64,000 nucleotides of DNA from Haliea sp. E1-2-M8 (GCF_030649675.1 NZ_JAUTDR010000002.1:243303-307302); one strand, 5' to 3'; shown: positions 1 through 9,665, counted from the first letter of the stretch. The notes: a model not told the origin generated them from the letters alone. Program-made: numbers and translations.

Positions 1-1551
1 TCACTGATGCCGCGGACTGGCCCCTGCCAGCAACAACGCCAGACTGCGATCCGCCCAGTCGGTAATTGCCTTGCGCTCCGCCGGCGCGCGCTTGCGCCAG
101 TTGGCGGTAATCAGGCCCATGCGGGGATTGGCCGCCAGATAATCCAGGTGGCGATCAATGAAACGCCAGTACAGCGCATTGAAGGGGCAGGCCCCTTCCC
201 CGGTCATCTTTGCCGGACTGTACTGACATTCCTTGCAGTGATTGCCCTGGCGCTGGATGTACTTGCCGCTGGCGGCGTAGGGCTTGCTGGCAATCAGCCC
301 GTTATCCGCGTGCAACGCCATGCCCAGAGTGTTCGGCAACTCGACCCACTCGAAGGCATCCACGTAGACCGCCAGATACCAGTCACAGACCGCTTCCACA
401 TCCAGCCCCGCCAGCAGGGCAAAATTGCCGATCACCATCAGGCGCTGGATATGGTGGGCATAGCCGAGATCCAGGGTCTGACGCAGCGCCTGCTGCAGGC
501 AGCGCAGCCCGGTTTCCCCGGTCCAGAAGAATTCCGGCAGCGGTTCACTGGCGGCAAAGGTATTGCGCGTCTTGTACTCCGGCATGGTCAGCCAGTAGAC
601 GCCGCGCACGTATTCGCGCCAGCCCAGGATCTGGCGAATAAAGCCCTCGGCGGCGGCGAGGCTGCAGTCACCGTCCCGGAAGGCCTGCTCCACCTGTTCA
701 CAGAGGGGCAGTGGCTCCAGCAGGCCGATATTGAGGTACATGGATATCTTGCTGTGAAACACCCAGGGCGACTCTTCCACCAGCGCGTCCTGGAAGCTGC
801 CGAAACCGGGCAGTGCGTGGCGGCAGAACCAGTCGAATTCAAGGCGGGCCTCGGCTGCCGTGCAGGCGTAGTTGAACTGTTCAAGCTCCCCCGGGTTGTC
901 CGGAAACGCGGCGGCGACCTCAGCCAGCACCGCCTGGGTGCAGTCGTCCTGCAGCAGCTGGCGTCGCGCGGGAATTGTCTCCTGCCCGCGCCAGCCCACA
1001 CGGTTTTCCTGGTCGAAGTTCCAGCGGTCACCGGCGGGCTGGCCGTCGACTTCCAGCAAAATCCCGTGCTTGCGGCGCATGTCCCGGTAGAAGTATTCCA
1101 TGCGCAGCTGCTTGCGGCCTTTTGCCCAGGCGCGGAATTCCGCATGGCTGGCGAGATAGCGGCTGTCCTCCAGCACTGCCACCGGTACCCCCAGCGCCTC
1201 CTTCCAGCCGGTCATGGCCTGTCGCAGGCGATATTCCCCGGGCTCGCAGACCCGTACAGCGCCGCAGGGTACTTCCTCCAGCGCCTGCGCCAGCGCCGCC
1301 TGCAGAGTGGGCTGCCCGTCGCCGAAGCTGAAGTAGCGCACCTGGAAGCCCCGCTGTCGCAGCTGGTCGCGGAAATGGCGCATGGCGGAAAAAATCAGCG
1401 CGATCTTGTGCCGGTTGTGGGGCACGTAACCGGCCTCCTCCGCGACCTCCGCCAGTACCACGAGGTCGCGGCAGGGGTCGGCGGCGATAAGGGCCGGGTT
1501 GGCCAGCGACAGCTGGTCACCCAGCACCAGGATAAGCGCGGAATCAGACAT
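1..1551 (-). CDS. FeS-containing (6-4) photolyase/cryptochrome-related protein (PhrB-like)
   Basis: This 516-residue protein matches the photolyase-related (DPRP/FeS-BCP) family, flavoproteins that repair UV photoproducts in DNA. The N-terminal Rossmann-like domain opens with ALILVLGDQLS. The C-terminal FAD domain carries WREYVRGVYW and HHIQRLMVIGNFALL. Cysteines in AVCDWYL, HCKECQYSP and GACPFNALYW fit the four ligands of the [4Fe-4S] cluster known in Agrobacterium PhrB, which is of similar length. I chose the ATG at 1551 because the family sequence begins there; an in-frame start at 1590 would add 13 unrelated residues. No clear Shine-Dalgarno is seen. It lies 53 nt behind the acylase gene on the same strand and may be co-transcribed. 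Family is confident; lesion specificity is inferred. Confidence 0.9.
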   Translation of the reverse strand: MSDSALILVLGDQLSLANPALIAADPCRDLVVLAEVAEEAGYVPHNRHKIALIFSAMRHFRDQLRQRGFQVRYFSFGDGQPTLQAALAQALEEVPCGAVRVCEPGEYRLRQAMTGWKEALGVPVAVLEDSRYLASHAEFRAWAKGRKQLRMEYFYRDMRRKHGILLEVDGQPAGDRWNFDQENRVGWRGQETIPARRQLLQDDCTQAVLAEVAAAFPDNPGELEQFNYACTAAEARLEFDWFCRHALPGFGSFQDALVEESPWVFHSKISMYLNIGLLEPLPLCEQVEQAFRDGDCSLAAAEGFIRQILGWREYVRGVYWLTMPEYKTRNTFAASEPLPEFFWTGETGLRCLQQALRQTLDLGYAHHIQRLMVIGNFALLAGLDVEAVCDWYLAVYVDAFEWVELPNTLGMALHADNGLIASKPYAASGKYIQRQGNHCKECQYSPAKMTGEGACPFNALYWRFIDRHLDYLAANPRMGLITANWRKRAPAERKAITDWADRSLALLLAGASPRHQ

Positions 1552-1604
1552 TGTGTTACTACGCGCCCCGGCGCGGGACAGACCACGCACCGGGGCTGGG
1601 AGGT

Positions 1605-4058
1605 TTACTCTTCCAGCAGCAGGGTCTCACCGATCTGGGCAGCAGCGATGTCCGCCTCGCAGTAGGGGAAGCGCACCCACTCCTTGTCCGCATAGAGCTC
1701 GGTCTGGTCGGCAAAGTGCGGCGAAGCCGGGTCGGTGGACTGGGAGGGCACCAGAATCACATCCGCGATCGGGCACTCGCTGTCATCCCAGGTCACCGTC
1801 TGGATATAGGAGTTGCCGGCGCGGGGATTGACGTAACCACTCTCCGAGAGGCCCGCGCTGATGGCGCCGTAGACTCCCATGGAGCCTGAGCCGCCGTGAA
1901 TCGGCACCCGCACGCCGTTGCGTTCCAGCACCTGCACTTCGCCCCAGGGTGCGTTCAGCGCGACGTTGGCATCGTCGAGCCTTGAGGTGGCAACCGCAAG
2001 GGCGTTGATGACCCGACTGTGGTTGGCGGCAACCGCGATGTCGATTCCAGCGGGGGTGTTGAGGGGATCGTCCGCATCGAAGTCCACTGCCCAGAACTCG
2101 TCGCTCTGGACAATATTCTGGAAGGAGTTGCCCAGTTCGCTGGTGATCACCTTCCAGAACTCGGTGAAGACCTGGGCTCCCATGGAGTCAACGTTGACCC
2201 TGCGGTCCCAGTTCGCCAGCACGTTACAGGCCTCCAGCACCGGCTCCGCCTCGTCGGTGGCGCAGATCGCGAGGATATCGTCCAGCACGATCTCGGCGCC
2301 GTAGACCCGGTTGGCGTACATCATATCCTTCAGGTTTTCCAGATCAAACAGGGGCTCTGGATCGAGCCCGTCCGTGGCCGCCTTGCGCTCCGCGACCATG
2401 ATGTGGCCAATGCGGGTACGCAGGAACTGCTGCTGACCCTCGTAACCCAGCGGGCCCATGATCACCGGAAATCCCTCCAGCGGATTGTTGGCGTCGCTGA
2501 GCCAGTAGCTGTTGTTGCTGTTGCCCACATAGTCGGTAGTCCTCAGCTGGGGCAACTTCGAGGGGCCATAGAGATTACTGCCCGCAGGCGCCTCCGGATC
2601 TGTGCCCCATTCACAGGACGAATCGGAACCGTCCAGGGAGATGATCACGTTGGTGGTGGCTGATGCCAGCAGCGGACCGACGACGCCGTTGATGCAGCGA
2701 TCGAGCTGGTCCTGGGTGACAAAGGGCACCGCCGACAGCTCGCCGTAGAAGGCATTGCCGTCGCGGTCCGCCGCCAGTTCGTGGAACACCGGGTTGCCGA
2801 TGCTCTGCAGCGCTGCCACATACTCGTCGATGGACGCCGCCTGGCCCTTGTTGATCCACTGTTCAATGCCGCGGATGCCGGTCAGGATGTTGGCGTCGCG
2901 GAAGGCCAGCACGGAGCCGTTGAACATGGGCCAGCCGTCCAGCGCCGGGCTCACGCCCTTGAGGTTGACCACCGGACCGTAGTGCGACAGGTAGAACACC
3001 TGCTCCCGATCTTCCAGGGTGCCGTCCTCGCCCTTGACCTGGATGGTGACGGTCTCCGGCACTATGTCCCGCCACTCGCCGTCGTAGTCGTATTGCAGGG
3101 GGTTGTCGGGATTCAGCTTAAGCTCATAGAGACTGAAACGGTTGGCATAGGATACGGTGTGGGTCCAGGCAACATCGCGGTTGAAGCCGATACCGATAAA
3201 GGGAAAACCCTGCAGCGCGGCGCCGGCGACGTCGTAGGTGCCGGGCAGGGTCAGGTGCGCCTGGTACCAGGCCCCGGCGCCGAACCAGGGCTGGTGGGGG
3301 TTACCCAGCAGCATGCCGCTGCCGTCCTTGGTGGCATCCCGGCCCAGGGCGAGGCCGTTGCTGCCGCGGTCCAGGTCGCGAAGCTGGGCGGCCGCCTCGG
3401 ACAGGGCCGCGGCGTCCTCCTCGAGGCTGGTCGCTGAGGCGTCACCGCCGGCGTCATCGGGTCCGGTGGTGGCCAGGATCGCGCTGCGGAAAATACCCTG
3501 CTCGGAGCTGCCCCGCAGCGCTTCCCGCCGCAGGTACAGGAACAAATCGACGCTGTCGAAGGCAAACACCCAGTCGGCGTTGCGACAGCCAAGGTCACCC
3601 TCGGGCAGGTTGTCGACCCCGGTCTCCTCCAGGTAGCGGTTCATGCCGCGGGTATAGCCCTCGGCGAGGTCGCGGGCAAACTGGGGCAGGGCGGAAACGA
3701 ACTCCTCGGCGAAAGCCTCCTTGTCGCCGTTGAGGAAACGGAACAGAAAGTCCGACTCCACGCTGCCCATGTCCTCGCCCATCAGTTCCGCGGAGCGCCC
3801 GGTGGCAAACACGATTTCGCGCATGGCGACGCAGAAGTTGTCCTGGGCATAGGCGTACCCGAAGCCATAGCCAAGGCTGCCCCAGTCGTCCGCCTTGATA
3901 TGGGGAATGCCGTACTCCGTGCGCCGCACTTCCGCCGAGTAGGTACTCGCGGGCTCGGGTTCAGGCTCCACCGGCGGTACAACTTGCAGGCGGTCGCTGG
4001 AGTCGCTGCAGGCAGCGAGCGCAAGACTGAGAACAAGGGTGGACAGATAGCGCCGCAT
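1605..4058 (-). CDS. Penicillin acylase family lipoprotein (Ntn hydrolase)
   Basis: This 817-residue protein is an N-terminal-nucleophile amidase of the penicillin/acyl-homoserine-lactone acylase family. It begins with a lipoprotein signal (lipobox LAAC, Cys17), so it should be a membrane-anchored periplasmic enzyme. The alpha-chain motif TEYGIPHIKADDWGSLGYG lies near residues 47-65. The conserved RGSNGLALG places the likely nucleophile Ser at residue 233, after an Ala/Asp-rich stretch (about residues 201-230) that would be the excised linker. Cleavage before this Ser gives the active alpha/beta heterodimer in the family. The start has an AGAGGT ribosome site. The substrate cannot be read from sequence: aliphatic penicillin, AHL or aculeacin-type acylase are all possible. 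Confidence 0.88.
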   Translation of the reverse strand: MRRYLSTLVLSLALAACSDSSDRLQVVPPVEPEPEPASTYSAEVRRTEYGIPHIKADDWGSLGYGFGYAYAQDNFCVAMREIVFATGRSAELMGEDMGSVESDFLFRFLNGDKEAFAEEFVSALPQFARDLAEGYTRGMNRYLEETGVDNLPEGDLGCRNADWVFAFDSVDLFLYLRREALRGSSEQGIFRSAILATTGPDDAGGDASATSLEEDAAALSEAAAQLRDLDRGSNGLALGRDATKDGSGMLLGNPHQPWFGAGAWYQAHLTLPGTYDVAGAALQGFPFIGIGFNRDVAWTHTVSYANRFSLYELKLNPDNPLQYDYDGEWRDIVPETVTIQVKGEDGTLEDREQVFYLSHYGPVVNLKGVSPALDGWPMFNGSVLAFRDANILTGIRGIEQWINKGQAASIDEYVAALQSIGNPVFHELAADRDGNAFYGELSAVPFVTQDQLDRCINGVVGPLLASATTNVIISLDGSDSSCEWGTDPEAPAGSNLYGPSKLPQLRTTDYVGNSNNSYWLSDANNPLEGFPVIMGPLGYEGQQQFLRTRIGHIMVAERKAATDGLDPEPLFDLENLKDMMYANRVYGAEIVLDDILAICATDEAEPVLEACNVLANWDRRVNVDSMGAQVFTEFWKVITSELGNSFQNIVQSDEFWAVDFDADDPLNTPAGIDIAVAANHSRVINALAVATSRLDDANVALNAPWGEVQVLERNGVRVPIHGGSGSMGVYGAISAGLSESGYVNPRAGNSYIQTVTWDDSECPIADVILVPSQSTDPASPHFADQTELYADKEWVRFPYCEADIAAAQIGETLLLEE

Positions 4059-4180
4059 GACTTACCTCTTGTTATATCGACGTCAGGGAATAAGAGCATA
4101 CCACTGACACAGCCTCCCGCAAATCTACCGGCATCGGCAGCGCGGACGCAACAGGGACAGGAGACCAGACATCGCCGGCC

Positions 4181-4966
4181 TCAGGCGGGCACCAGCGCCA
4201 GCACTCGCAGCGGGCTTCCGGAGCCCTCTTCGATCTTCAGCGGAGGTGCAACTATTACAGCACCGGTGGGCGGTAGCAGGTCCAGATTAATCATGCACTG
4301 GAGCCCGTACTTTCCCGCGCCGTGCATGTAAAAGTGACAGGGCAGTGGTGGATCGAAGTGAAACGCCTGCCCGTGGTCCGTACCGACGCACTCGGAACCA
4401 AAGCCGATGACATCGCGCTCCTCTACCAGGAAACGCACGCAGCCTGCATCCGGTCCGGGGTGGTGGGCACCGTCCTCACGCTCGTTCTTGAAATTGTCTG
4501 GACTGACGACCTTTGCCCAGTCGGAGCGCATGAACAGCCATGCACCGGCGGGAATACGGCCGTGCTCGGCTTCCCAGTTTTCCAGGTGCCCGCGGGTAAG
4601 GATGAAATCCTGATCAGCCGCGACTTCCTTCGAGACATCCACAACGCAGACAGGGGCAATAAAATGCTGTGGTGGAATCGTATCCACCGCATTATTCGGC
4701 AGGTCCTTGCCGCTAATCCAGTGGATTGGCGCATCGAAGTGGGTGCCGGTATGCTCATTGAGCGTGAAGTCGTTCCAATACCAGGCCGGACCGCGCTCGT
4801 CGTAGCGTGATATTTCCTTTTTCTGGAACTGTGCAGCCTGGCCAAATTCCGGCGGCAGCTCGATCACGGGATATTCGGGAGTGAGGGTGGCAGTCAAATC
4901 CACGGTTTTGATGGTACCGCCGGCCATGCCCGCGGTCAGTGCGCCCAGAATGGAAGGCTCAGTCAT
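4181..4966 (-). CDS. Cyclase family protein (kynurenine formamidase-like metal hydrolase)
   Basis: This 261-residue protein belongs to the cyclase family (PF04199). It shows the family's metal-binding signature HTGTHFDAPIHW near residues 71-82, and downstream EDGAHHPGPDAGCVRFLVEERDV. Family members hydrolyse N-formylkynurenine, isatin or other cyclic or amide substrates. No kynurenine genes are nearby, so the substrate is unknown. The gene has a good ribosome site (AAGGAGAG). A TATACT -10 element and a palindromic operator-like motif lie upstream (separate entries), and a related motif lies in front of the TonB receptor, so it may belong to the same regulon as the GMC/receptor operon that ends 120 nt upstream. 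Confidence 0.85.
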   Translation of the reverse strand: MTEPSILGALTAGMAGGTIKTVDLTATLTPEYPVIELPPEFGQAAQFQKKEISRYDERGPAWYWNDFTLNEHTGTHFDAPIHWISGKDLPNNAVDTIPPQHFIAPVCVVDVSKEVAADQDFILTRGHLENWEAEHGRIPAGAWLFMRSDWAKVVSPDNFKNEREDGAHHPGPDAGCVRFLVEERDVIGFGSECVGTDHGQAFHFDPPLPCHFYMHGAGKYGLQCMINLDLLPPTGAVIVAPPLKIEEGSGSPLRVLALVPA

Positions 4967-4981
4967 AGCTTCTCTCCTTAT

Positions 4982-4997
4982 AGTTTATGTCTAAAAT
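4982..4997 (-). promoter_or_regulatory. Operator-like palindrome upstream of the cyclase gene
   Basis: AGTTTATGTCTAAAAT matches the reverse complement of the motif at 9666-9681 at 13 of 16 positions. It lies just downstream of a TATACT hexamer (minus strand, 5006-5011) and 16 nt before the cyclase ATG, where a repressor could block transcription. The motif is seen in sequence; its role as an operator is inferred. Confidence 0.4.
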
Positions 4998-5005
4998 TTC
5001 CCTGG

Positions 5006-5011
5006 AGTATA
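5006..5011 (-). promoter_or_regulatory. Candidate -10 element (TATACT) for the cyclase gene
   Basis: The minus strand reads TATACT here, five of six matches to the sigma-70 -10 consensus, about 40 nt before the cyclase start codon. I see no good -35 hexamer at standard spacing, so the promoter may depend on an activator. Confidence 0.35.
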
Positions 5012-5040
5012 GTGCACAGTTTCTCCAGTAGCGGCTATCC

Positions 5041-5059
5041 TCGAGGGTTTGACCCTCGA
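5041..5059. repeat. Hairpin between GMC oxidoreductase and cyclase genes
   Basis: TCGAGGGT (5041-5048) and ACCCTCGA (5052-5059) form a perfect 8-bp stem with a 3-nt loop, 27 nt after the GMC stop on the minus strand. A T-rich tail (GTTTTGGGTTTTT) follows on the plus strand only. As a terminator of the leftward GMC operon it would lack a U-tract, so the role is uncertain. Confidence 0.4.
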
Positions 5060-5086
5060 AGTTTTGGGTTTTTCCTCGGGGTTTGG

Positions 5087-6652
5087 TCAGGGCCAGTTGC
5101 GGAGCATCTGTTCGGCTGCGCGAAGGGCCAAAGCGTGAACAGTGAAAGTTGGGTTGACTGCGCCGGAACCGGGGAAAAGGCCGGGGCCGGCGATATAAAG
5201 ATTATCAATGTCGTGACTCTGGCCGTAGCTGTTGGTCACGGACCCAGCCGGATCCACACCCATTACCGTGCCCCCCATGATATGCATTCCAGCTTGCGGC
5301 CCGCGCCATTGCTCGCGGGCACCCGCTGCATCCAGCACTGCTTTCCCCTGCTGCACAGCATGGGCGACCAACGCAGCGCTCGGCTTGCCCTGGTTATGCA
5401 CTGCACGGGCCAGCGGCACACCGAATACATCGCGTTTGCTGCTCAGTTCGACCCTGTTTTCCCGCAGTGCAATATCCTCTGCAACGAGTGTCATCACTCC
5501 GAGGTGCTTCACCGCTCGCTGCAAAAAAGGCTTGAGCTGCGACCCATATATGTCGGGGCGATTGTTGGCGATTCCCAGCAACCCGTTTGGCTTGACCGCA
5601 TTGGCAATGATCCACTGAAAGCTGCCATAGGCATCCTTGACCGCCAGCTTGTTGTCGTAACCATCCTGGTTGATCAGCTGCCCTCCGGTTGGACCGAGAG
5701 CAGGCTGGGTTTCTGCGTCGAACAACCCGTACAGGCTGACTGTAGGGTGGGTCATCAGATAACGCCCCACCAGCCCACTGCTGTTGGCCAGTCCCCGCGG
5801 ATGACGACTGTTGGCAGAGGCCAGCAGCAAGCGGGCGTTCTGGACGGTAAATGCCGCGAGTACCACAACCTCTGCATACAGGCGATGGGCCGAACCGTCT
5901 GCCGAGCGATATTCAACACCCTCGATACGCTTCCCATCCGTACTGGTGAGTAGCCGGGTTACCGTCGCCTCGTTTCGCACCACCGCACCCGATTGCATGG
6001 CCTCGGCAAGAAATACGGTCTGGGCATTACCCAGGGCGCCGATAGGGCAACCCGCATCACACCAGCCGTCATACAAACAGGCCGGACGACCGCGATAGGG
6101 AATCGTGTTGATCGCCAGTGGCAGGGGTGCCGTATGCATATCCAGCCGGGAAAAACCTTCAGCCAGCAGCCGCCCCTGGCCGAACACAGGTACCGGCGGC
6201 ATGGGATAAGCATCACCGGGGGGGCGCCAGCGTTCCTGGATCGCATCGCCACTGAGCCCAACAGTGCCCTGTATCCGGTCGTAGTACGGCCGTAACTCCG
6301 CATACTGCAAAGGCCAATCGAGACCTTGACCATACTGGGTAAATGTCTGGAAATCATTTTCATGAAGCCGCGGCCATACCCCGTAATGGTGCATGGTGCT
6401 ACCGCCGGTGCCCCAGCCTGCATTGAAGTTGTGCCCGACCCGGTGATCACCCTCCTCTTCTACATGCGCTCCCCCCCATTTGTGTCGACGCGCCCAGAGT
6501 TGGGAGCTGACCAGATGATCGGGGGTGCGTGCCGGGCCGGCCTCCAGCAGCACAACCTGCTTGCCCGCTGCGCTCGCCTCAGCGGCGAATACGCTACCTG
6601 CAGCCCCGCTGCCAACCACCAACAGGTCAACCTTGTCGCGCACTGTCACCAT
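5087..6652 (-). CDS. GMC family FAD-dependent oxidoreductase (gluconate/sorbitol dehydrogenase-like large subunit)
   Basis: This 521-residue flavoprotein has an N-terminal ADP-binding fold (DLLVVGSGAAGSVFAAE, near residues 9-25). The C-terminal GMC signature region has HIMGGTVMG and GLFPGSGAVNPTFTVHALA. In the gluconate 2-dehydrogenase group the flavoprotein works with a small Tat-exported subunit 3 and a cytochrome c. The small subunit is encoded immediately upstream with a 7-nt overlap, but no cytochrome gene is present here. It probably oxidises an alcohol or sugar-like group in the periplasm, exported with its partner. The substrate is unknown. It is the third gene of a TonB receptor - subunit 3 - GMC operon. 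Confidence 0.88.
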   Translation of the reverse strand: MVTVRDKVDLLVVGSGAAGSVFAAEASAAGKQVVLLEAGPARTPDHLVSSQLWARRHKWGGAHVEEEGDHRVGHNFNAGWGTGGSTMHHYGVWPRLHENDFQTFTQYGQGLDWPLQYAELRPYYDRIQGTVGLSGDAIQERWRPPGDAYPMPPVPVFGQGRLLAEGFSRLDMHTAPLPLAINTIPYRGRPACLYDGWCDAGCPIGALGNAQTVFLAEAMQSGAVVRNEATVTRLLTSTDGKRIEGVEYRSADGSAHRLYAEVVVLAAFTVQNARLLLASANSRHPRGLANSSGLVGRYLMTHPTVSLYGLFDAETQPALGPTGGQLINQDGYDNKLAVKDAYGSFQWIIANAVKPNGLLGIANNRPDIYGSQLKPFLQRAVKHLGVMTLVAEDIALRENRVELSSKRDVFGVPLARAVHNQGKPSAALVAHAVQQGKAVLDAAGAREQWRGPQAGMHIMGGTVMGVDPAGSVTNSYGQSHDIDNLYIAGPGLFPGSGAVNPTFTVHALALRAAEQMLRNWP

Positions 6653-7203
6653 ACCTGTTCCGGCCTGATATGAGCCATATAGGGCGTATCCAGCACCGCC
6701 ATGCCATCCTCTGTGCCATAGGTCACATCAATACCATCGCTACGCCAGACAAAATAGAGGAATGATGCCGGCGGGCCAGCCCAATCCTGCGTGTCATCAG
6801 TGATCAGATCGGTAATCAGTTGGTCCAGCGCGGGCGCAGGCAATTCCGCGGGGCGCTTGCCGTAACGCTCAATAGAATGCCGTGCAAGCGCCATCAGGCC
6901 ACTGCGATAGAAATTCACATGGGGTTCTGCCACACCCAGATACCGAAGCATCAGAAGACTATCCGCCGAGGGCCGCGCCAATTGGTAATCTATAAAATGC
7001 ACCGCGCCAGCCCCGGCGGAACCGGGCACCAATGCTTCTATAACAGTCTCAAGGTCTGCAGCTTCTTCGGCATCCAGCACACTGAGTGGCAGCTTGCGCT
7101 GTCGCGCCTCTGCTGGTGACAGCAGCAGCGCCCCCGATACCAGCGGATACGCGAGTAGCAGTGCCTTGAGAAACCTGCGCCGCTGCTGTAACGGCTCCAT
7201 CAC
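6646..7203 (-). CDS. Gluconate 2-dehydrogenase subunit 3-like protein
   Basis: This 185-residue protein resembles the gamma/subunit 3 family that escorts GMC dehydrogenases to the periplasm. The N-terminus contains a twin-arginine-like motif RRRFLKA followed by a hydrophobic stretch (about residues 8-33), consistent with Tat export. The family-like segments ALVPGSAGAGAVHFIDYQL and, at the C-terminus, YMAHIRPEQVW are visible. Its stop overlaps the GMC start by 7 nt, and its start lies 2 nt after the TonB receptor stop. This argues for translational coupling and a physical complex with the GMC flavoprotein. Confidence 0.78.
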   Translation of the reverse strand: MMEPLQQRRRFLKALLLAYPLVSGALLLSPAEARQRKLPLSVLDAEEAADLETVIEALVPGSAGAGAVHFIDYQLARPSADSLLMLRYLGVAEPHVNFYRSGLMALARHSIERYGKRPAELPAPALDQLITDLITDDTQDWAGPPASFLYFVWRSDGIDVTYGTEDGMAVLDTPYMAHIRPEQVW

Positions 7204-7205
7204 CC

Positions 7206-9644
7206 TCAGAACTCATACCGCAAGGCAACGGAATACAGACGCGGGTCGCGAAATGCAATTTCGTTACAGCCACACAGGGACGCCAGGTCAAAACCCTGGG
7301 TGCCTGCTCTTTCATCAGTCAGGTTACGCGCAGCCAGGGTCAACTGCCACTGGCTGTCGGTGCTGCTCCAACTTACTGACGTGTTGTAGATGGTATAGCT
7401 GTCGAACTTGTCGGCATCAAAGTTGCGAAGATTGTAGAAGAACTCGTCCGAGTAAGAGAAATCCGCCTGCACCGCAAGGTTGCCACCCAGAGCGGGCCAC
7501 TGATAGCGAATAAGCCCTGCGGCCTGCAATTCAGGCGCATAAGTCGGCTTGACGTCACGTGGAGGCAGTGGCGACCCCCTGCGCAGAGGTACATCCTTCA
7601 CAGTCGCATCAAACCAGGCACCGCTGAGCATGATATCCAGTCCATCCATGGGCGATGTCTGCAGCTCGAGTTCTGCGCCATAGGTGCGGGCATCGTTATT
7701 CTGCACCACCCCACCAACACCCACGAAGAGGAATGACTGGTAATCGGTGTAATCATAGTAAAACGCCGTGCCGTTCAAACGGGTCATACCACCGGCGAAA
7801 GACTTCTTGAACCCCCCCTCATAGGACACCAGAACCTCTTCGTCGTATGGCAGGCTTTCATCCCCCCCGGCACCGAGAAATGCGCCCAACAAAGGTGCGT
7901 TAAAACTACCGGCCTTCACGCCGCGATTTATCCCGGCGTATAACAGGAGGTCATCGGTGTAACGCCAGTCCAGTTGCAGCTTGCCAGTCCAGAGTGTATC
8001 GGAACTGTCATCGGTATTGGTATACGGTGATCCGGCGCCAAAAGCGTTGGGAATGGGATCGCCCTGGTTGACGGTGAAACTGTCAAAGGAAGGGAAGATG
8101 CCAATCAAGAGGTCGAAGTCTTTCTCTTCCTGAATCAGTCGAGCGCCCGCGGTGAACGTGAGCGTCTCGGTCAAGTCGTAATCGACCTGACCGAACAGAC
8201 TGTAGGAGTTGGTTTCCAGATCAGCGACCACACCTATATCCACGGGAGCGAAGGGCGGGCTGCCGGCAATACTGTTGACCGGCGCCTTCAAGCCATTGTC
8301 GGAAGTGGTATCGATATTCAGATAGAAGGCACCGGCGACCCAGCGAGTGCGCTCGGTTTCACCGTTTAACCTGAACTCCTGGGTAAAACTGGTTGCGTCA
8401 ACCCCGGCATAGTTCGCGAGCTGATTTACAGGTGCGGCATCCACATCGATGAACAACAGCTTCTCGTAGTCCTTGAAGTCTGTAATTGAGGTAAATTGAA
8501 CACCGCTTGACAGCTCATACTGCAGATTGACATTGATACCCCAGGTTTCCGTAAAGGCCTGGTCCTCAAACGCAAAGTCGCCGGAAAACGTAAAGTCTTC
8601 TCCGTCGGGATCAATGTACCCAAAAAAGTCACCGCCGGGAGCCAGGCGACTCGGCAAACCAATACCGGCACCGGGGAGAAAGCTGCTGCCATCGATCGCG
8701 TTGGCCCCGCCGTCCTGATCACCCTGGATGGTGAAACGAGTTTCATCAGCCGGCATGTCAATTACGTTGATGAGTTCGCCATTTTTGTCAAGTATGCCAA
8801 TGGTAGGCTTGCTCTGGTAGGGGCCGCTTGACAGGTCGGACTTCGAATAGTTGAGCGACACCATGGCCTGCATTCTGTCATCGGGCTGGAACAACAGCGT
8901 ACTGCGTGCGGACTTGTCTTCCTGCCCTCCCAGATCAGCGCCGGCACCGGGGCCCGGAGGGCCCAGGAAAGCACTGTCCGGATAGAGGTTTTTCAGATAA
9001 CCGTCCTGATCTTTGTAACGAAAGGCCACCCTGCCCGCAACGGTGTCTGTCAGTGCTCCACCCAGTGCGCCCTCGATCACGACTTGATTGGCATTGGCCG
9101 GAGTGTCAAATTCGCCGACCTGGAAATCGATATATCCTTCAGTGCCATCAAAATTTGGTTTGTTCGATATATAGTGAACCAACCCGCCGGTAGCGTTACG
9201 GCCGAACAAGGTCCCCTGCGGGCCCTTGAGAATCTCGAGGCGCTCAATATCGTAGACCGCAAAGGTCTGGGCCTGCGCCACCGCCAGATACCCTTCATCA
9301 AGATAAGCCGCGTTGGGCGCCTCGATAATATCGTTGAAATCGTTCTGGGTTACACCGCGAATAGAGAACTGGGTGTTCTGACCGGCAATATTCCCACTGA
9401 TATGAACTCCGGGGGTAAACCCGGCAATATCGAAACTCTGCTGTACACCCAGCGCACGGGCCTGGTCACCGGTGAATACCGTTATTGAGATACCGACATC
9501 CTGCAAATTCTGTTCGCGCTTCTGTGCCGTAACAGTGACTTCTTCAAGCAGGTTCTGGGCGGCTCCGGGCATTGAGACCATCAGCGCAGCGAATAGTGAT
9601 CCAAGCTTGAATTTATTATTATTGAGCATCGGTTTTTTTCGCAT
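7206..9644 (-). CDS. TonB-dependent outer-membrane receptor
   Basis: This 812-residue protein has a signal peptide (hydrophobic core about residues 13-28, cleavage near AAQ), a TonB-box-like region EEVTVTAQKREQNLQDV and a plug domain (about residues 45-160, with GPQGTLFGRNATGG). The rest is a long beta-barrel ending in the aromatic tail LYSVALRYEF. It should import a ligand across the outer membrane using TonB energy. This plug type is common in catabolic receptors of sphingomonads and marine gammaproteobacteria. I chose the ATG at 9644 because AAGAGG sits 7 nt upstream; the ATG at 9629 has no ribosome site. It is the first gene of the operon with subunit 3 and the GMC enzyme, so the ligand may be their substrate. 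Confidence 0.92.
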   Translation of the reverse strand: MRKKPMLNNNKFKLGSLFAALMVSMPGAAQNLLEEVTVTAQKREQNLQDVGISITVFTGDQARALGVQQSFDIAGFTPGVHISGNIAGQNTQFSIRGVTQNDFNDIIEAPNAAYLDEGYLAVAQAQTFAVYDIERLEILKGPQGTLFGRNATGGLVHYISNKPNFDGTEGYIDFQVGEFDTPANANQVVIEGALGGALTDTVAGRVAFRYKDQDGYLKNLYPDSAFLGPPGPGAGADLGGQEDKSARSTLLFQPDDRMQAMVSLNYSKSDLSSGPYQSKPTIGILDKNGELINVIDMPADETRFTIQGDQDGGANAIDGSSFLPGAGIGLPSRLAPGGDFFGYIDPDGEDFTFSGDFAFEDQAFTETWGINVNLQYELSSGVQFTSITDFKDYEKLLFIDVDAAPVNQLANYAGVDATSFTQEFRLNGETERTRWVAGAFYLNIDTTSDNGLKAPVNSIAGSPPFAPVDIGVVADLETNSYSLFGQVDYDLTETLTFTAGARLIQEEKDFDLLIGIFPSFDSFTVNQGDPIPNAFGAGSPYTNTDDSSDTLWTGKLQLDWRYTDDLLLYAGINRGVKAGSFNAPLLGAFLGAGGDESLPYDEEVLVSYEGGFKKSFAGGMTRLNGTAFYYDYTDYQSFLFVGVGGVVQNNDARTYGAELELQTSPMDGLDIMLSGAWFDATVKDVPLRRGSPLPPRDVKPTYAPELQAAGLIRYQWPALGGNLAVQADFSYSDEFFYNLRNFDADKFDSYTIYNTSVSWSSTDSQWQLTLAARNLTDERAGTQGFDLASLCGCNEIAFRDPRLYSVALRYEF

Positions 9645-9665
9645 ACGCGGCCTCTTTCAAGTTAA

